Part shown: positions 16,446 to 25,186 of the stretch, piece by piece
Layout of the letters: every line of letters begins with the position of its first letter
Position numbering within the stretch: position 1 is the first letter of the stretch
Source of the DNA: Cytobacillus firmus
GTDB lineage: Bacteria > Bacillota > Bacilli > Bacillales > Cytobacillaceae
Direction: 5' to 3'
Length of the DNA: 64,000 nucleotides
NCBI RefSeq assembly: GCF_023715565.1
Contig: NZ_JAMBOJ010000014.1
Span: forward strand, 26,759 to 90,758
The notes under the pieces: generated by a model
What the model was told of the DNA's origin: nothing
Database searches by the model: none
Seen by the model: the letters and a program-made list of their open reading frames with translations, nothing else
Translations under genes and position numbers: made by a program

Positions 16446-18056
16446 ATGGCACTTATTCGCAATCCAATTTTATCAGGATTTAATCCTGATCCAAGTATTT
16501 GCCGGGTGGGAGAAGATTATTATATTGCTGTTTCTACTTTTGAATGGTTTCCAGGGGTTGGAATCTATCATTCTAAGGATTTGAAGAATTGGCGTCTTGC
16601 TGCAAGGCCGCTAAACCGGTTAAGCCAGCTGAATATGACAGGGAATCCGGATTCAGGAGGAGTTTGGGCACCTGCTTTATCCTATCATAATGGCCAGTTC
16701 TGGCTTATTTACACTGATGTAAAAGTGGTGGACGGCCAGTGGAAGGATTGCCATAATTATTTAACAGTATGTGAAACCGTTGAAGGGGAATGGTCTGATC
16801 CCGTGTATTTAAATAGCTCAGGGTTTGACCCCTCATTATTCCATGATGAGGATGGAAAAAAATATCTGGTCAACATGGTGTGGGACCACCGCGCAGGCCA
16901 TCACAATTTTTACGGAATCGCCTTGCAGGAATATGACGCAGAGCGGCAAAAGCTTACAGGGAAACCTGAGGTCATCTTTAAGGGCACTGATATAAAATTG
17001 ACAGAAGCTCCCCATCTGTATAAGGTCAATGGCTATTACTATTTGCTGACTGCTGAAGGCGGAACTAAATATGATCATCAGGCTACCATTGCGAGATCCA
17101 AGAATATAATCGGGCCGTATGAGGTGCACCCTGAAAACCCGCTCATTTCATCATTCGCAGCACCGAGAAATCCACTTCAGAAGGCTGGACACGCCTCAAT
17201 GGTAAAAACTCATACAGGTGAATGGTTCCTTGTCCACCTTACTGGACGCCCCTTGCCAAGAGGCGGACAGCCCTTGCTGGATCCTCGCGGCTACTGTCCG
17301 CTAGGAAGGGAGACGGCCATTCAAAGGCTGGAATGGAAGAATGACTGGCCTTATGTGGCTGGAGGGAATGAACCTTCACTTGAAGTAGAAGGTCCAAATA
17401 TTAAGGAAATAAAGTGGGGAAAAGACTGCCCGGAGAAAGATGATTTTGATAGCAAAATCCTAAATTTGCATTTCCAGAATTTAAGAATTCCTCTTGGGGA
17501 ACAAATAGTTTCATTAACCGATAACCCAGGCCATCTGCGTTTATATGGGAAAGAAAGCTTAACATCTAAGTTTACACAAGCTTTCATTGCAAGAAGATGG
17601 CAGCACTTTTCATTCACAGCTGAAACAAAAATGGCATTTCAGCCTGAAACCTTCCAGCAGTCTGCTGGTCTCGTCAATTATTATAATACTGAGAACTGGA
17701 CTTCCTGCCAGGTCAGCTGGAATGAAGATAAAGGCAGAATTCTTGAATTGGTTTCGTGCGATAATTTTACTTTTTCCCAGCCCTTAAAAGGGAGTGAGAT
17801 AGAAATCCCTGAAGAAGTTAAATATATTTACCTTCGTGTGAATGTCCGTATCCATGAATATAAATATTCTTATTCATATGATGGTCAGAATTGGAATGAA
17901 TTGGCTGTTCCTTTCCAATCTCATAAATTATCGGATGATTATATTAGTGGCGGCGGTTTTTTTACGGGGGCATTTGTCGGCATGCAATGTCAGGATACGT
18001 CCGGCCAAAATCAATTTGCAGATTTTGATTATTTTGTATACAGGGATGAATCTTAA
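16446..18056 (+). CDS. GH43 beta-xylosidase / alpha-L-arabinofuranosidase
   Basis: 536 residues, the standard size of GH43 beta-xylosidases. The N-terminal five-bladed propeller begins [20 protein letters not shown], with the catalytic-base Asp in FNPDPS. The catalytic acid is probably the Glu of [11 protein letters not shown]-terminal beta-sandwich (residues about 330-536) contains [13 protein letters not shown]. No signal peptide is present, so it hydrolyses imported oligosaccharides in the cytoplasm. The start is ATG 16446 with AAAGGTG 9 bases upstream. Together with the importer it defines a xylo- or arabinoxylo-oligosaccharide locus. Confidence 0.92.
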   Translation: MALIRNPILSGFNPDPSICRVGEDYYIAVSTFEWFPGVGIYHSKDLKNWRLAARPLNRLSQLNMTGNPDSGGVWAPALSYHNGQFWLIYTDVKVVDGQWKDCHNYLTVCETVEGEWSDPVYLNSSGFDPSLFHDEDGKKYLVNMVWDHRAGHHNFYGIALQEYDAERQKLTGKPEVIFKGTDIKLTEAPHLYKVNGYYYLLTAEGGTKYDHQATIARSKNIIGPYEVHPENPLISSFAAPRNPLQKAGHASMVKTHTGEWFLVHLTGRPLPRGGQPLLDPRGYCPLGRETAIQRLEWKNDWPYVAGGNEPSLEVEGPNIKEIKWGKDCPEKDDFDSKILNLHFQNLRIPLGEQIVSLTDNPGHLRLYGKESLTSKFTQAFIARRWQHFSFTAETKMAFQPETFQQSAGLVNYYNTENWTSCQVSWNEDKGRILELVSCDNFTFSQPLKGSEIEIPEEVKYIYLRVNVRIHEYKYSYSYDGQNWNELAVPFQSHKLSDDYISGGGFFTGAFVGMQCQDTSGQNQFADFDYFVYRDES

Positions 18057-18063
18057 TAGGAAG

Positions 18064-18088
18064 CTGCTCAGGAATTGAGCAGTTTTTT
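18064..18088 (+). terminator. Terminator after the GH43 gene
   Basis: CTGCTCA (18064-18070) pairs with TGAGCAG (18076-18082), loop GGAAT, then TTTTTT. The miniature element MITE-1 begins just after it. Confidence 0.85.
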
Positions 18089-18098
18089 CTATTTAGAA

Positions 18099-18381
18099 GG
18101 CTCTTTTCGTATAAATTGTTGTTTTTCGCTTATTAATGTTGTCCGTTGATTGAAGCGAGAGGATGCTCAGCGAACCACGGGGCGGGTGGTGAGCCTCCTC
18201 GACGCTGCGCGTCTGTGGGGTCTCACCTCTGTCCCACTACTCCCGTAGGACGTTGAATAGGCTACCTTGAGTAAACACCGCACGAAGAAAATGCGAATGC
18301 ATTTTCGAGGATCTCGCACCTTCCGCTCCAAGCAACTCCGTAAATATAATATAAATAGCAACAAACTTTGCGAAAACAGCC
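18099..18381 (+). mobile_element. Miniature inverted-repeat element, copy 1
   Basis: A 283-bp non-coding element. Its ends are imperfect inverted repeats: left GGCTCTTTTCG then AAATTGTTG, right CAACAAACTTTGCG then AAAACAGCC. An exact 8-bp direct repeat ATTTAGAA flanks it (18091-18098 and 18382-18389), which is the mark of a transposition event. The centre is GC-rich and unlike the AT-rich surroundings. A second copy lies at 46443-46706 with shared blocks such as GTTGTCCGTTGATTG, CAGCGAACCACGGGGCG and GCATTTTCGAGGATCTCGC. It encodes no transposase and must be moved in trans. Open minus-strand frames inside it are not convincing genes. Confidence 0.8.
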
Positions 18382-18646
18382 ATTTAGAAAAAGGATTCTT
18401 CTCACTTTTAACGAATTAATGGACAAAAGAATTATTTAAGCAAGCAATTCGGAAGCTCATGGTCAATTAAATAAAGCAAGTATTAGAAACTGCAATACCA
18501 TTACCAAGCAAGGCGGTGCTCACATATTAGCACCGCGATTATCCAACCGAAAATAAATCTCAAACATTAAGCTGAATTCAATATTGAAAATAACAATCCC
18601 TATAGTAAGACCATTGGATTGACAGCAAATATTACAGGAGGCAGCT
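18382..18646. other. Intergenic stretch before the hydroxypyruvate isomerase gene
   Basis: AT-rich, without a convincing ORF. It holds a perfect 8-bp hairpin, GCGGTGCT (18513-18520) with AGCACCGC (18529-18536), that lacks a T-run. The nearest ribosome site is ACAGGAGGC before 18647. The MITE insertion may have separated the next operon from its original upstream sequence. Confidence 0.5.
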
Positions 18647-19408
18647 ATGGATAAATTCTCTATTAATCTTTCAACCGTTTTTACAGAGGTTTCTTTTTTA
18701 GAGCGCTTCAAAAAAGCTAAGGAAGCCGGTTTTGATTATGTGGAGTGTCAGTTTCCCTATACATATACAATAGAAGAAATAAAAAAAGAGCTTAATCAAA
18801 ATCAGTTATCGATGGAATTAATTAACCTGCCGCCAGGTCATTGGGAGAAAGGGGATCGTGGACTGGCAGCAGACCCGAATAGAATAGAAGAGTTTAGAAA
18901 ATCAGTCGAAATGGGAATAGTTTATGCAAATAGCCTGGGTGTCAAGAAGATACATTGTATGGCGAGTAAGCATCCTGATAGCAGTCTGGAAGTATTAAAG
19001 AAAAATCTCCTATACGCGGGCACTGAAATGTCAAAGCATGGTATGACCTTACTAATTGAGCCTATCAACACATTCGATATGCCTGGGTATTTCTTAAATG
19101 ATATCCGGAAGGCCTCAGACATTATCCATCAGGTAGGGTTACCGAATGTGAAGCTGCAATTTGATTTTTACCATATTGAAAGAATACATGGCCAATCTCT
19201 TTCTATTTTCCAAACTTATGCTGGACTGGTTGCACATGTGCAGTTTGCTGACTGCCCAGGCAGACATGAGCCGGGGACTGGTGAAATGGACTATAAAGAA
19301 ATCTTTTGCTATTTACAGAAATATTATAAAGGAAGAATTGGAATGGAATATGTTCCGCAAGGCAGGAGCGCTGAAAGCTTTGCCTGGCTGAAAGAGGTGG
19401 CGTTATGA
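18647..19408 (+). CDS. Hydroxypyruvate isomerase-like TIM-barrel protein
   Basis: 253 residues of the xylose-isomerase-like TIM barrel (AP endonuclease 2 superfamily). Hyi-type signatures are NLSTVFTEVSFLERFKKAKE near the N-terminus, INLPPGHWEKGDRGLAADP, LLIEPINTFDMPGYFL with the first metal-binding Glu, and QFDFYHIERIHG. The second Glu is in IGMEYVPQG. The enzyme interconverts hydroxypyruvate and tartronate semialdehyde. Its stop overlaps the next gene's ATG, and that gene reduces tartronate semialdehyde, which supports the assignment. Confidence 0.85.
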   Translation: MDKFSINLSTVFTEVSFLERFKKAKEAGFDYVECQFPYTYTIEEIKKELNQNQLSMELINLPPGHWEKGDRGLAADPNRIEEFRKSVEMGIVYANSLGVKKIHCMASKHPDSSLEVLKKNLLYAGTEMSKHGMTLLIEPINTFDMPGYFLNDIRKASDIIHQVGLPNVKLQFDFYHIERIHGQSLSIFQTYAGLVAHVQFADCPGRHEPGTGEMDYKEIFCYLQKYYKGRIGMEYVPQGRSAESFAWLKEVAL

Positions 19409-20298
19409 ATATTGGGTTTATAGGGACAGGCATAATGGGGTCCAGAATGGCCAAGCGGCTATTAGGCCATGGCTATAAAGTGACAGTACATAACCGGACA
19501 TTCCAAAAAGCGCTGCCGCTTATTGAAAGTGGAGGGATCTATGCGGAAACAATCAGTGAACTTTCCAGTCAATGTGATATTGTATGCACATGTCTTTCCA
19601 TGCCTCAGGATGTCACGAACGTATATATGGGCAAAGAGGGGATTATAGAAAATGCCCGTCCCGCAACGATTTGCATTGACTTTACTTCAGTCGGAGCAGA
19701 CACAAGTAAAACGATTTTTGAGGTGGCGGGTGCAAGGGGAATCAGCTATCTTGACTGCCCTGTCAGCGGCGGTCCTGAAGGAGCTGAAAGCGGGACTCTA
19801 ACGATTATGGCCGGCGGAGAGAATACAGCCTTTCAGAAAGTTAAGCCGTTACTCAATGTGCTCGGTCAAACCATTGAATTTCTCGGACCTTCAGGGTCAG
19901 GAAGCATTGCTAAGCTGATAAATCAGTATCTTGTTGCAGTTCACTCCCTTGCTGCCTCAGAGGTAATGGTCACCGGAGCTGCTTACGGACTGGACTCTGA
20001 ACAGCTTTTGAAAGTACTGAAGGCAAGTTATGGCGACAGTAGGATCCTTCGCAGGCATATGGAACAATACGTATTTGGACGTCTTTTCAAACCAGGAGGG
20101 GCAGTGAAATATGTCCACAAGGATGTCCGGCTCGCCAATCAGCTCATGCAGGATGCCGGTCTCAATCAGTATACCGGGCAGATGGCTGAAAAAGCCTTTC
20201 AAATTGCAGGAGAGAAGGGACTCTGGGACCAGGATATGTCAGCGGTCATAAAGCCGCTGGAGGAAGAGGCAGGAATTATTGTGAAAAGCAAGCAATAA
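19405..20298 (+). CDS. Tartronate semialdehyde reductase-like beta-hydroxyacid dehydrogenase
   Basis: 297 residues. The N-terminal Rossmann motif is GFIGTGIMGSRMAKRLL. The substrate segment DCPVSGGPEGAESGTLTIMAGG and the catalytic Lys in GSIAKLINQYLV are intact. The C-terminal helical domain has GAVKYVHKDVRLA. It fits GarR/GlxR (2-hydroxy-3-oxopropionate reductase), although 3-hydroxyisobutyrate dehydrogenases share these motifs. The four-base overlap with the hyi-like gene makes the glyoxylate/hydroxypyruvate route to glycerate the best reading. Confidence 0.85.
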   Translation: MNIGFIGTGIMGSRMAKRLLGHGYKVTVHNRTFQKALPLIESGGIYAETISELSSQCDIVCTCLSMPQDVTNVYMGKEGIIENARPATICIDFTSVGADTSKTIFEVAGARGISYLDCPVSGGPEGAESGTLTIMAGGENTAFQKVKPLLNVLGQTIEFLGPSGSGSIAKLINQYLVAVHSLAASEVMVTGAAYGLDSEQLLKVLKASYGDSRILRRHMEQYVFGRLFKPGGAVKYVHKDVRLANQLMQDAGLNQYTGQMAEKAFQIAGEKGLWDQDMSAVIKPLEEEAGIIVKSKQ

Positions 20299-20415
20299 TA
20301 AACATACCAATAAACATCTTCCAGTCTCTCTAAAGGAGCAATTCCTATTAAAATATCAGTATTTTCTGCTATAATAAAAATCTGAAATTATAATAGAGAA
20401 ACCGGGAGATCAGTG

Positions 20416-21090
20416 ATGAAGCGCAAAAAAAGTAAAAAGCGTACAAAACGCAGTTCAAATATTGCCTTACTGTTATTTTTTATAGTTTTGGCTTTCGTTT
20501 TATTTGACCAATTTAAACAGCTAAATATAAAGGAAACTGCAGTTTCATTACTGCCAAATACTGTATCCAGAGACGTCCAGAATTATACTCCTAAACTTGA
20601 AAAGGAATTGAAAGAGGTAAATCTCGAAGAATACACCCTTGTGCTGGCAGCGATCATGCAGCAGGAAAGCAAAGGGAAGGGAGGAGACCCTATGCAGGCA
20701 TCTGAATCTGCAGGACTCCCGCCTAACACCATTCAGGATCCCGAAGAGAGTATTAAACAAGGTGTTAAACATTTTCAAAAAGCATTAACCTATGGAAATC
20801 AAAAAAATGTAGATTTTCCTGCTGTTATCCAGGCTTACAATATGGGAATAGGGTATATTGACTTTGTTGCTGAACAGGGCGGAAAACACAGTGAAGAAAT
20901 CGCAAAGGAATTTTCCCTCAAACAGGCTGAAAAGAATCCGGAAGTTTATGACTGCGGAGGCGACACGAATAATTTCCGCTACCCATATTGCTATGGTGAT
21001 TTTACTTACACTACAAAGGTGACAAAAAATATAGAGACTCTTACAGCAAGTAACTCAGATAGATCCAAAGAAATTAAATCAGTATGGTAA
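20416..21090 (+). CDS. Membrane-anchored lysozyme-like protein
   Basis: 224 residues. A strongly basic N-terminus is followed by one TM helix (residues about 15-33). The rest is an extracytoplasmic lysozyme-like domain similar to the N-terminal part of CwlT: VLAAIMQQESKGKGGDPMQASES, with the catalytic Glu in QQES, then PAVIQAYNMGIGYIDFV. The ATG at 20416 is better placed from GGGAG than an in-frame GTG at 20413. It probably cleaves peptidoglycan glycan strands. It lacks the second NlpC/P60 domain of CwlT and stands alone. Confidence 0.85.
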   Translation: MKRKKSKKRTKRSSNIALLLFFIVLAFVLFDQFKQLNIKETAVSLLPNTVSRDVQNYTPKLEKELKEVNLEEYTLVLAAIMQQESKGKGGDPMQASESAGLPPNTIQDPEESIKQGVKHFQKALTYGNQKNVDFPAVIQAYNMGIGYIDFVAEQGGKHSEEIAKEFSLKQAEKNPEVYDCGGDTNNFRYPYCYGDFTYTTKVTKNIETLTASNSDRSKEIKSVW

Positions 21091-21113
21091 TTTAAACATA
21101 ATAATATGGTAAA

Positions 21114-21152
21114 CAAAAACCGCACTCATTAATGAAGTGCGGTTTTTGTTTG
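21114..21152 (+). terminator. Terminator after the lysozyme-like gene
   Basis: AAAAACCGCAC (from 21115) pairs with GTGCGGTTTTT, extended by CATT/AATG with one bulged A. It ends in TTTTTGTTTG and may work in both directions. Confidence 0.85.
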
Positions 21153-22006
21153 TTCTGCTGTTGTGCTTGGGGATTCATACCTGCTAATTCGAAGCATTGA
21201 GCTTTCAAATCAAAAATATAATCTTCATTAGATTAAACGGAAATAAAATAAATTTTATCCTTATAAGAATTATAAGAATTATGAGCACATATTTCTAACC
21301 CTAAAAATACCTTAATAATCTTATGTCCATTAAACAATGAATTTTTTTTATTGAAGTGGTTTAAAAATATTCTGCAGGAGGAATTGTTCTTAGGGTAAAC
21401 TTGAAATTTTTCATTAATAGCAGTCAGGAGGAGATGTCCTGCATTACTTTATTTCATATCCTGAACGGGCTGAGATTACAGTCGTCTTCATGTACTCTTT
21501 TTCATCTGGAGAATAATCAATCCGTATATAGAAGAGCTAGTCCCGGCAAGTATAGTATTTCCGCTTAATCATACAATAACTGTTTCTTGTCCACGAAAGA
21601 TTCCGCCAATATGTATATTTAAATATTAATCTTCATATATATTGGCTGTTGTATGATTTTTTTCCTTCCTGGAAAAATATAGATTCATAAATTTTTGCAG
21701 AAAAAGTGAAACCAAATAGCATTTCAATCGTCTATATAGACGTGCAGCAATTTAAATGGGCAATAGTCACACTATTAGCTGTAAAAAGGACACATGCCCA
21801 TTAATATCGTTATTACTGAGCGGTTTATCTGGACATGCTTGACATTTTTTCAAATGCGAGTATAGTTATATTCTTGTGCAGCACTTTTTTGCCTGTTCAT
21901 AGATTATTAATATTTATCAGATAAACTAATATTTAGGCTGATTGCCAACTTGAAATTTTAAATAACTAGCGAAATATGTTACAATAATGTGCTAGAAGGC
22001 AGGTGT
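21153..22006. other. Gene-poor stretch of about 850 bp before the LtaS-family gene
   Basis: No ORF with a ribosome site can be supported on either strand. The stretch is AT-rich and has several small dyads; the clearest pairs GCCAATATGTATAT (21605-21618) with ATATATATTGGC (21635-21646). A TPP-riboswitch-like string (GGGCTGAGATTAC at 21467, CATCTGGAGAATAATC at 21503) is present, but the rest of that aptamer is missing. The last 100 bp should contain the promoter of the LtaS-family gene. It may be decayed coding sequence. Confidence 0.4.
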
Positions 22007-24010
22007 ATGATTTTGAATACTTTACTTCATAAAAGTCAGGATATATTGAATAAATATATTGGCTTTTTCTTTTTAGCAGTATTTCTGCTTTGGATGAAAA
22101 CGTATATTACTCAAATGACACAATTTAATTTAGGCATTGAAAGCGCCTTGCAGCAGTTTCTTTTATTCATTAACCCGCTGGGGTCTTCATTGCTGTTTTT
22201 AGGAGTTGCATTCTTTTTTAAAGGCAGAAGAAAATATATCGCTTTGATGGTTATGTATTTCTTCCTGTCATTCCTGCTGTTTGCAAATGCAGTGTACTAC
22301 CGTTTCTTTAATGATTTTATTACACTGCCGACATTGACGCAGACACAGAATTTCGGTGATGTCAGCGGAAGCATCAGCTCACTATTGCAGCCAACTGATT
22401 TCTTGTTCTTCCTTGATTTCATCGTGCTTGTCTGCTTGCTTATTTTTAAAGCCGTTAAAATCGAAACAAAGGATTTGACGCGCCGCAGATCAGCAGCCTT
22501 AATCTATGCGTCGCTTGCTATTTCCTTTGCAAATCTGGGCATTGCTGAAACAGACCGCCCTGAGCTTTTGACAAGAGGTTTTGACCGTAACTATATTGTA
22601 AAATATTTAGGTATGTACAATTATACAATTTATGATGCAGTGCAAAGCACGAAGGCATCCGCACAAAGAGTTATGGCGGATAGCAGTGATACAACCGAAG
22701 TCATCAACTTTACGAAATCGAATTATGCTGATCCGAATCCGAAGTATTTTGGAAAAGCAGAAGGCATGAATGTAATCTACCTTCACCTTGAATCCATTCA
22801 GACATTCTTAATGAATTATGAATTGCATGGTGAAGAAGTAACACCATTCCTAAACTCGCTGATAGAAGAAGAAAATACAACGTATTTTGATAACTTCTTT
22901 CATCAGACTGCACAAGGGAAAACAGCTGATGCTGAGTTTATCCTTGAGAACTCCCTATATGGGCTGCCACAGGGTTCCGCTTTTACAACAAAAGGTATGA
23001 ATACCTACAATGCAGCGCCGGCAATTCTGAAGGATAAAGGATATACTTCTGCAGTCTTCCATGGTAACTCCGGCAGCTTCTGGAACCGTAACGAAATTTA
23101 TAAATCATTTGGATATGATAACTTTTTTGATGCAGATTATTTTGATTTGAAACCTGAAAGCATGGCTGACTACGGTCTAATGGATAAGCCGTTCTTTGAA
23201 CAGTCCATGCCGTACCTGGAATCGCTGAAGCAGCCGTTCTATTCTAAATTCATTACTGTGTCTCATCACTATCCATATCATATGGATCAGGAAAAGGCGA
23301 CAATTGCGCCACATACTACTGGGGACAAATCAGTTGATAATTACTTCCAGACAGCACGTTATGCTGACGAAGCGCTTAAACAGTTTTTTGAACAGCTGAA
23401 GGCTTCCGGCCTGTATGAGAACTCAGTAATTGTCATGTATGGTGACCATTATGGAATCTCTAAAAATCATAATAAAGCAATGGAAAAAGTGCTTGGCAAG
23501 GAAATTACACCGTTCGAAAGTGCCGGTCTGCAGCGTGTTCCACTATTCATTCGCGTACCTGGCATGGAAGGCGGAGTAAATCATGAATTTGGCGGTCAGA
23601 TTGATCTGATGCCAACATTAATGCACTTGTTAGGTATTGATACTAAACAGTATCTGCAATTTGGTACAGACTTATTTTCAGAAAATCATGATGACCTTGT
23701 ACCGTTCCGTAACGGAGACTTCATGAGTCCAACTATTTCATCAGTTGACGGAAAGTACTATGACTCAACAACAGGTGAATTGCTGGATGAAAGCCGTTTT
23801 GAAGAAGCGAAAAAACTCCAAGAAAGTGCTGAGCAGAAATTGGCGCTATCTGATAAAGTGGTAAACGGAGATCTTCTCCGCTTTTATAAACCTGAAAACT
23901 TCGAACCAGTGAATCGTTCAAAATATGATTACAAAGCAGAAAACAATGGGATAATTAAAAAGAACGAAGAAACTGAAGAAGCGTCTGAAACTGAACCAGC
24001 TGATAAATAA
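22007..24010 (+). CDS. LtaS-family polyglycerolphosphate synthase
   Basis: 667 residues. Five membrane helices occupy about residues 15-190, followed by an extracytoplasmic sulfatase-fold domain. The catalytic Thr lies in QGKTADAEF near residue 300. Metal and substrate residues are seen in FHGNSGSFWNR and VMYGDHYGIS. The Glu/Thr-rich C-terminus is dispensable in relatives. The enzyme transfers glycerol-phosphate from phosphatidylglycerol to grow or prime lipoteichoic acid. Bacilli have several paralogues (LtaS, YfnI, YqgS, YvgJ); which one this is cannot be decided by eye. ATG 22007 follows GAAGGCAGG; a TTG at 22013 is an alternative. Confidence 0.9.
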   Translation: MILNTLLHKSQDILNKYIGFFFLAVFLLWMKTYITQMTQFNLGIESALQQFLLFINPLGSSLLFLGVAFFFKGRRKYIALMVMYFFLSFLLFANAVYYRFFNDFITLPTLTQTQNFGDVSGSISSLLQPTDFLFFLDFIVLVCLLIFKAVKIETKDLTRRRSAALIYASLAISFANLGIAETDRPELLTRGFDRNYIVKYLGMYNYTIYDAVQSTKASAQRVMADSSDTTEVINFTKSNYADPNPKYFGKAEGMNVIYLHLESIQTFLMNYELHGEEVTPFLNSLIEEENTTYFDNFFHQTAQGKTADAEFILENSLYGLPQGSAFTTKGMNTYNAAPAILKDKGYTSAVFHGNSGSFWNRNEIYKSFGYDNFFDADYFDLKPESMADYGLMDKPFFEQSMPYLESLKQPFYSKFITVSHHYPYHMDQEKATIAPHTTGDKSVDNYFQTARYADEALKQFFEQLKASGLYENSVIVMYGDHYGISKNHNKAMEKVLGKEITPFESAGLQRVPLFIRVPGMEGGVNHEFGGQIDLMPTLMHLLGIDTKQYLQFGTDLFSENHDDLVPFRNGDFMSPTISSVDGKYYDSTTGELLDESRFEEAKKLQESAEQKLALSDKVVNGDLLRFYKPENFEPVNRSKYDYKAENNGIIKKNEETEEASETEPADK

Positions 24011-24016
24011 ATTTAA

Positions 24017-24048
24017 ACTGCCTGCGAGATTCTGCAGGCAGTTTTTTT
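24017..24048 (+). terminator. Terminator after the LtaS-family gene
   Basis: ACTGCCTGC pairs with GCAGGCAGT, loop GAGATTCT, followed by a run of seven T. Confidence 0.88.
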
Positions 24049-24185
24049 ATTAGTTCTTTTATCCTAGATAAACGCCCCTTCTGAACAAAATTAAATATAC
24101 TTTAATAAAGTGCATAACCAATGTTTTAATGTAATGCATGTTTTATAATGATTCATATAGATATACATACCGAGGGGGAGTAAAA

Positions 24186-25010
24186 ATGAAAAAGCTTGCC
24201 GGCAAAAAAGTTGCAATTTTAGGCTCGCGGAAAATAGAAGATATCAGTAAATTGATGGAGAATCAGGGAGGAATTGCTGTCAGCAGGCCCGCTCAGGGAA
24301 CAGCACTTCTTAAAGATGAAAAACTTCAGGACCATGTAGAAATGCTGACTGAGTGCAGCTTCGATTGGATTATTTTTACGACTGGGATCGGTGTTGAAAC
24401 CATTTATCAAACTGCCCTTGAAATGAATAGAAGTGATGCCCTGATCAGCAGCCTGCAAAAAGCAAGGATTGCATCAAGGGGATACAAAACTGCCCATACG
24501 CTGAAAAAGCTTAATATCACACCTGAAGTTAGGGATGATGATGGCAGCATGGCAGGATTACTTCGAGAGCTCTCAGCACATTCTCTGGATGGTATGAAGG
24601 TAGCTCTGCAGCTTCACGGAGATCCGGCACCGCACCTTAAACAATGGCTGGAAAATAACCATGCAGAGTATGAAGAAATTCTTCCATATATCCATATTCC
24701 TCCTGAAAAGAAGGTGATGAATCTATTGTTGTCTGAACTTCTTGACGGAAAGCTCGATTCCGTATTTTTCACAAGTACTCCACAAGTACGGAACTTGTTC
24801 AGCTTTGCCAGGCAAAATAATGCAGAGGATGAATTGAAAACTTGTTTTTCAGATCGGGTTGTGGCGCTATCGGTTGGGAAAGTAACTGCTCAAGCTTTAC
24901 ATGAAGAAGGGATTGCAAGAGTCATTTTTCCGGAAGTAGAAAGGATTGGGAGTGCGGTAATTGAATTAGCCCGTTTCTATGCGGAAGAAGATATTAGGAC
25001 TGATGTATAA
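24186..25010 (+). CDS. HemD-like uroporphyrinogen-III synthase family protein
   Basis: 274 residues of two-domain HemD fold: KKVAILGSRKIEDISKLMENQGG, DWIIFTTGIGVETIYQTA, and in the second half LDSVFFTSTPQVRNLFSFAR and VVALSVGKVTAQALHEEGI. HemD enzymes close hydroxymethylbilane to uroporphyrinogen III. This copy is isolated from other haem genes, which in Bacillus form an operon elsewhere, so it may be a paralogue with another role. ATG 24186 follows GAGGGGGAG. It is monocistronic with its own terminator. Confidence 0.8.
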   Translation: MKKLAGKKVAILGSRKIEDISKLMENQGGIAVSRPAQGTALLKDEKLQDHVEMLTECSFDWIIFTTGIGVETIYQTALEMNRSDALISSLQKARIASRGYKTAHTLKKLNITPEVRDDDGSMAGLLRELSAHSLDGMKVALQLHGDPAPHLKQWLENNHAEYEEILPYIHIPPEKKVMNLLLSELLDGKLDSVFFTSTPQVRNLFSFARQNNAEDELKTCFSDRVVALSVGKVTAQALHEEGIARVIFPEVERIGSAVIELARFYAEEDIRTDV

Positions 25011-25035
25011 CTCATAAAGTACAGCATTTATAATG

Positions 25036-25057
25036 GAGCCTTTATAGGCTCTTTTTT
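25036..25057 (+). terminator. Terminator after the HemD-like gene
   Basis: GAGCC (25036-25040) and GGCTC (25047-25051) form a short stem with a TTTATA loop, then TTTTTT. Confidence 0.75.
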
Positions 25058-25101
25058 AATGTGTAGATGTATATACAAATTTTAAAAATTCAACAAAAAT
25101 A

Positions 25102-25153
25102 TTGAAAAGGCTTTCATATCATGATAATATTACAGCGTAAACGTTTTCGTTAC
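25102..25153 (+). promoter_or_regulatory. Sigma-A promoter and LacI-type operator of the alpha-glucoside regulator
   Basis: TTGAAA (25102-25107), a 17-bp spacer and TAATAT (25125-25130). The near-palindrome GTAAACGTTTTCGTTAC follows at 25137-25153, covering the start point. It shares GTAAACGTTT with the perfect palindrome at 26211-26244, so the LacI protein probably represses its own gene. It also resembles a CcpA cre site. Confidence 0.7.
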
Positions 25154-25186
25154 AAAAATAATACAGCAACTTAAAGCAGGTGGGAT

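Noticed and set aside
18167..18364. 65-codon minus-strand ORF in MITE-1 and a similar one in MITE-2
   Set aside because: The frames are open in both copies but have no ribosome site and diverge by indels; they follow the repeat's composition.
21467..21518. TPP riboswitch
   Set aside because: Only GGCTGAGATTAC-like and CATCTGGA-like strings are present. The GGGGTGC arm and the closing AGCGTAGGGA part are absent, and no thiamine gene follows.
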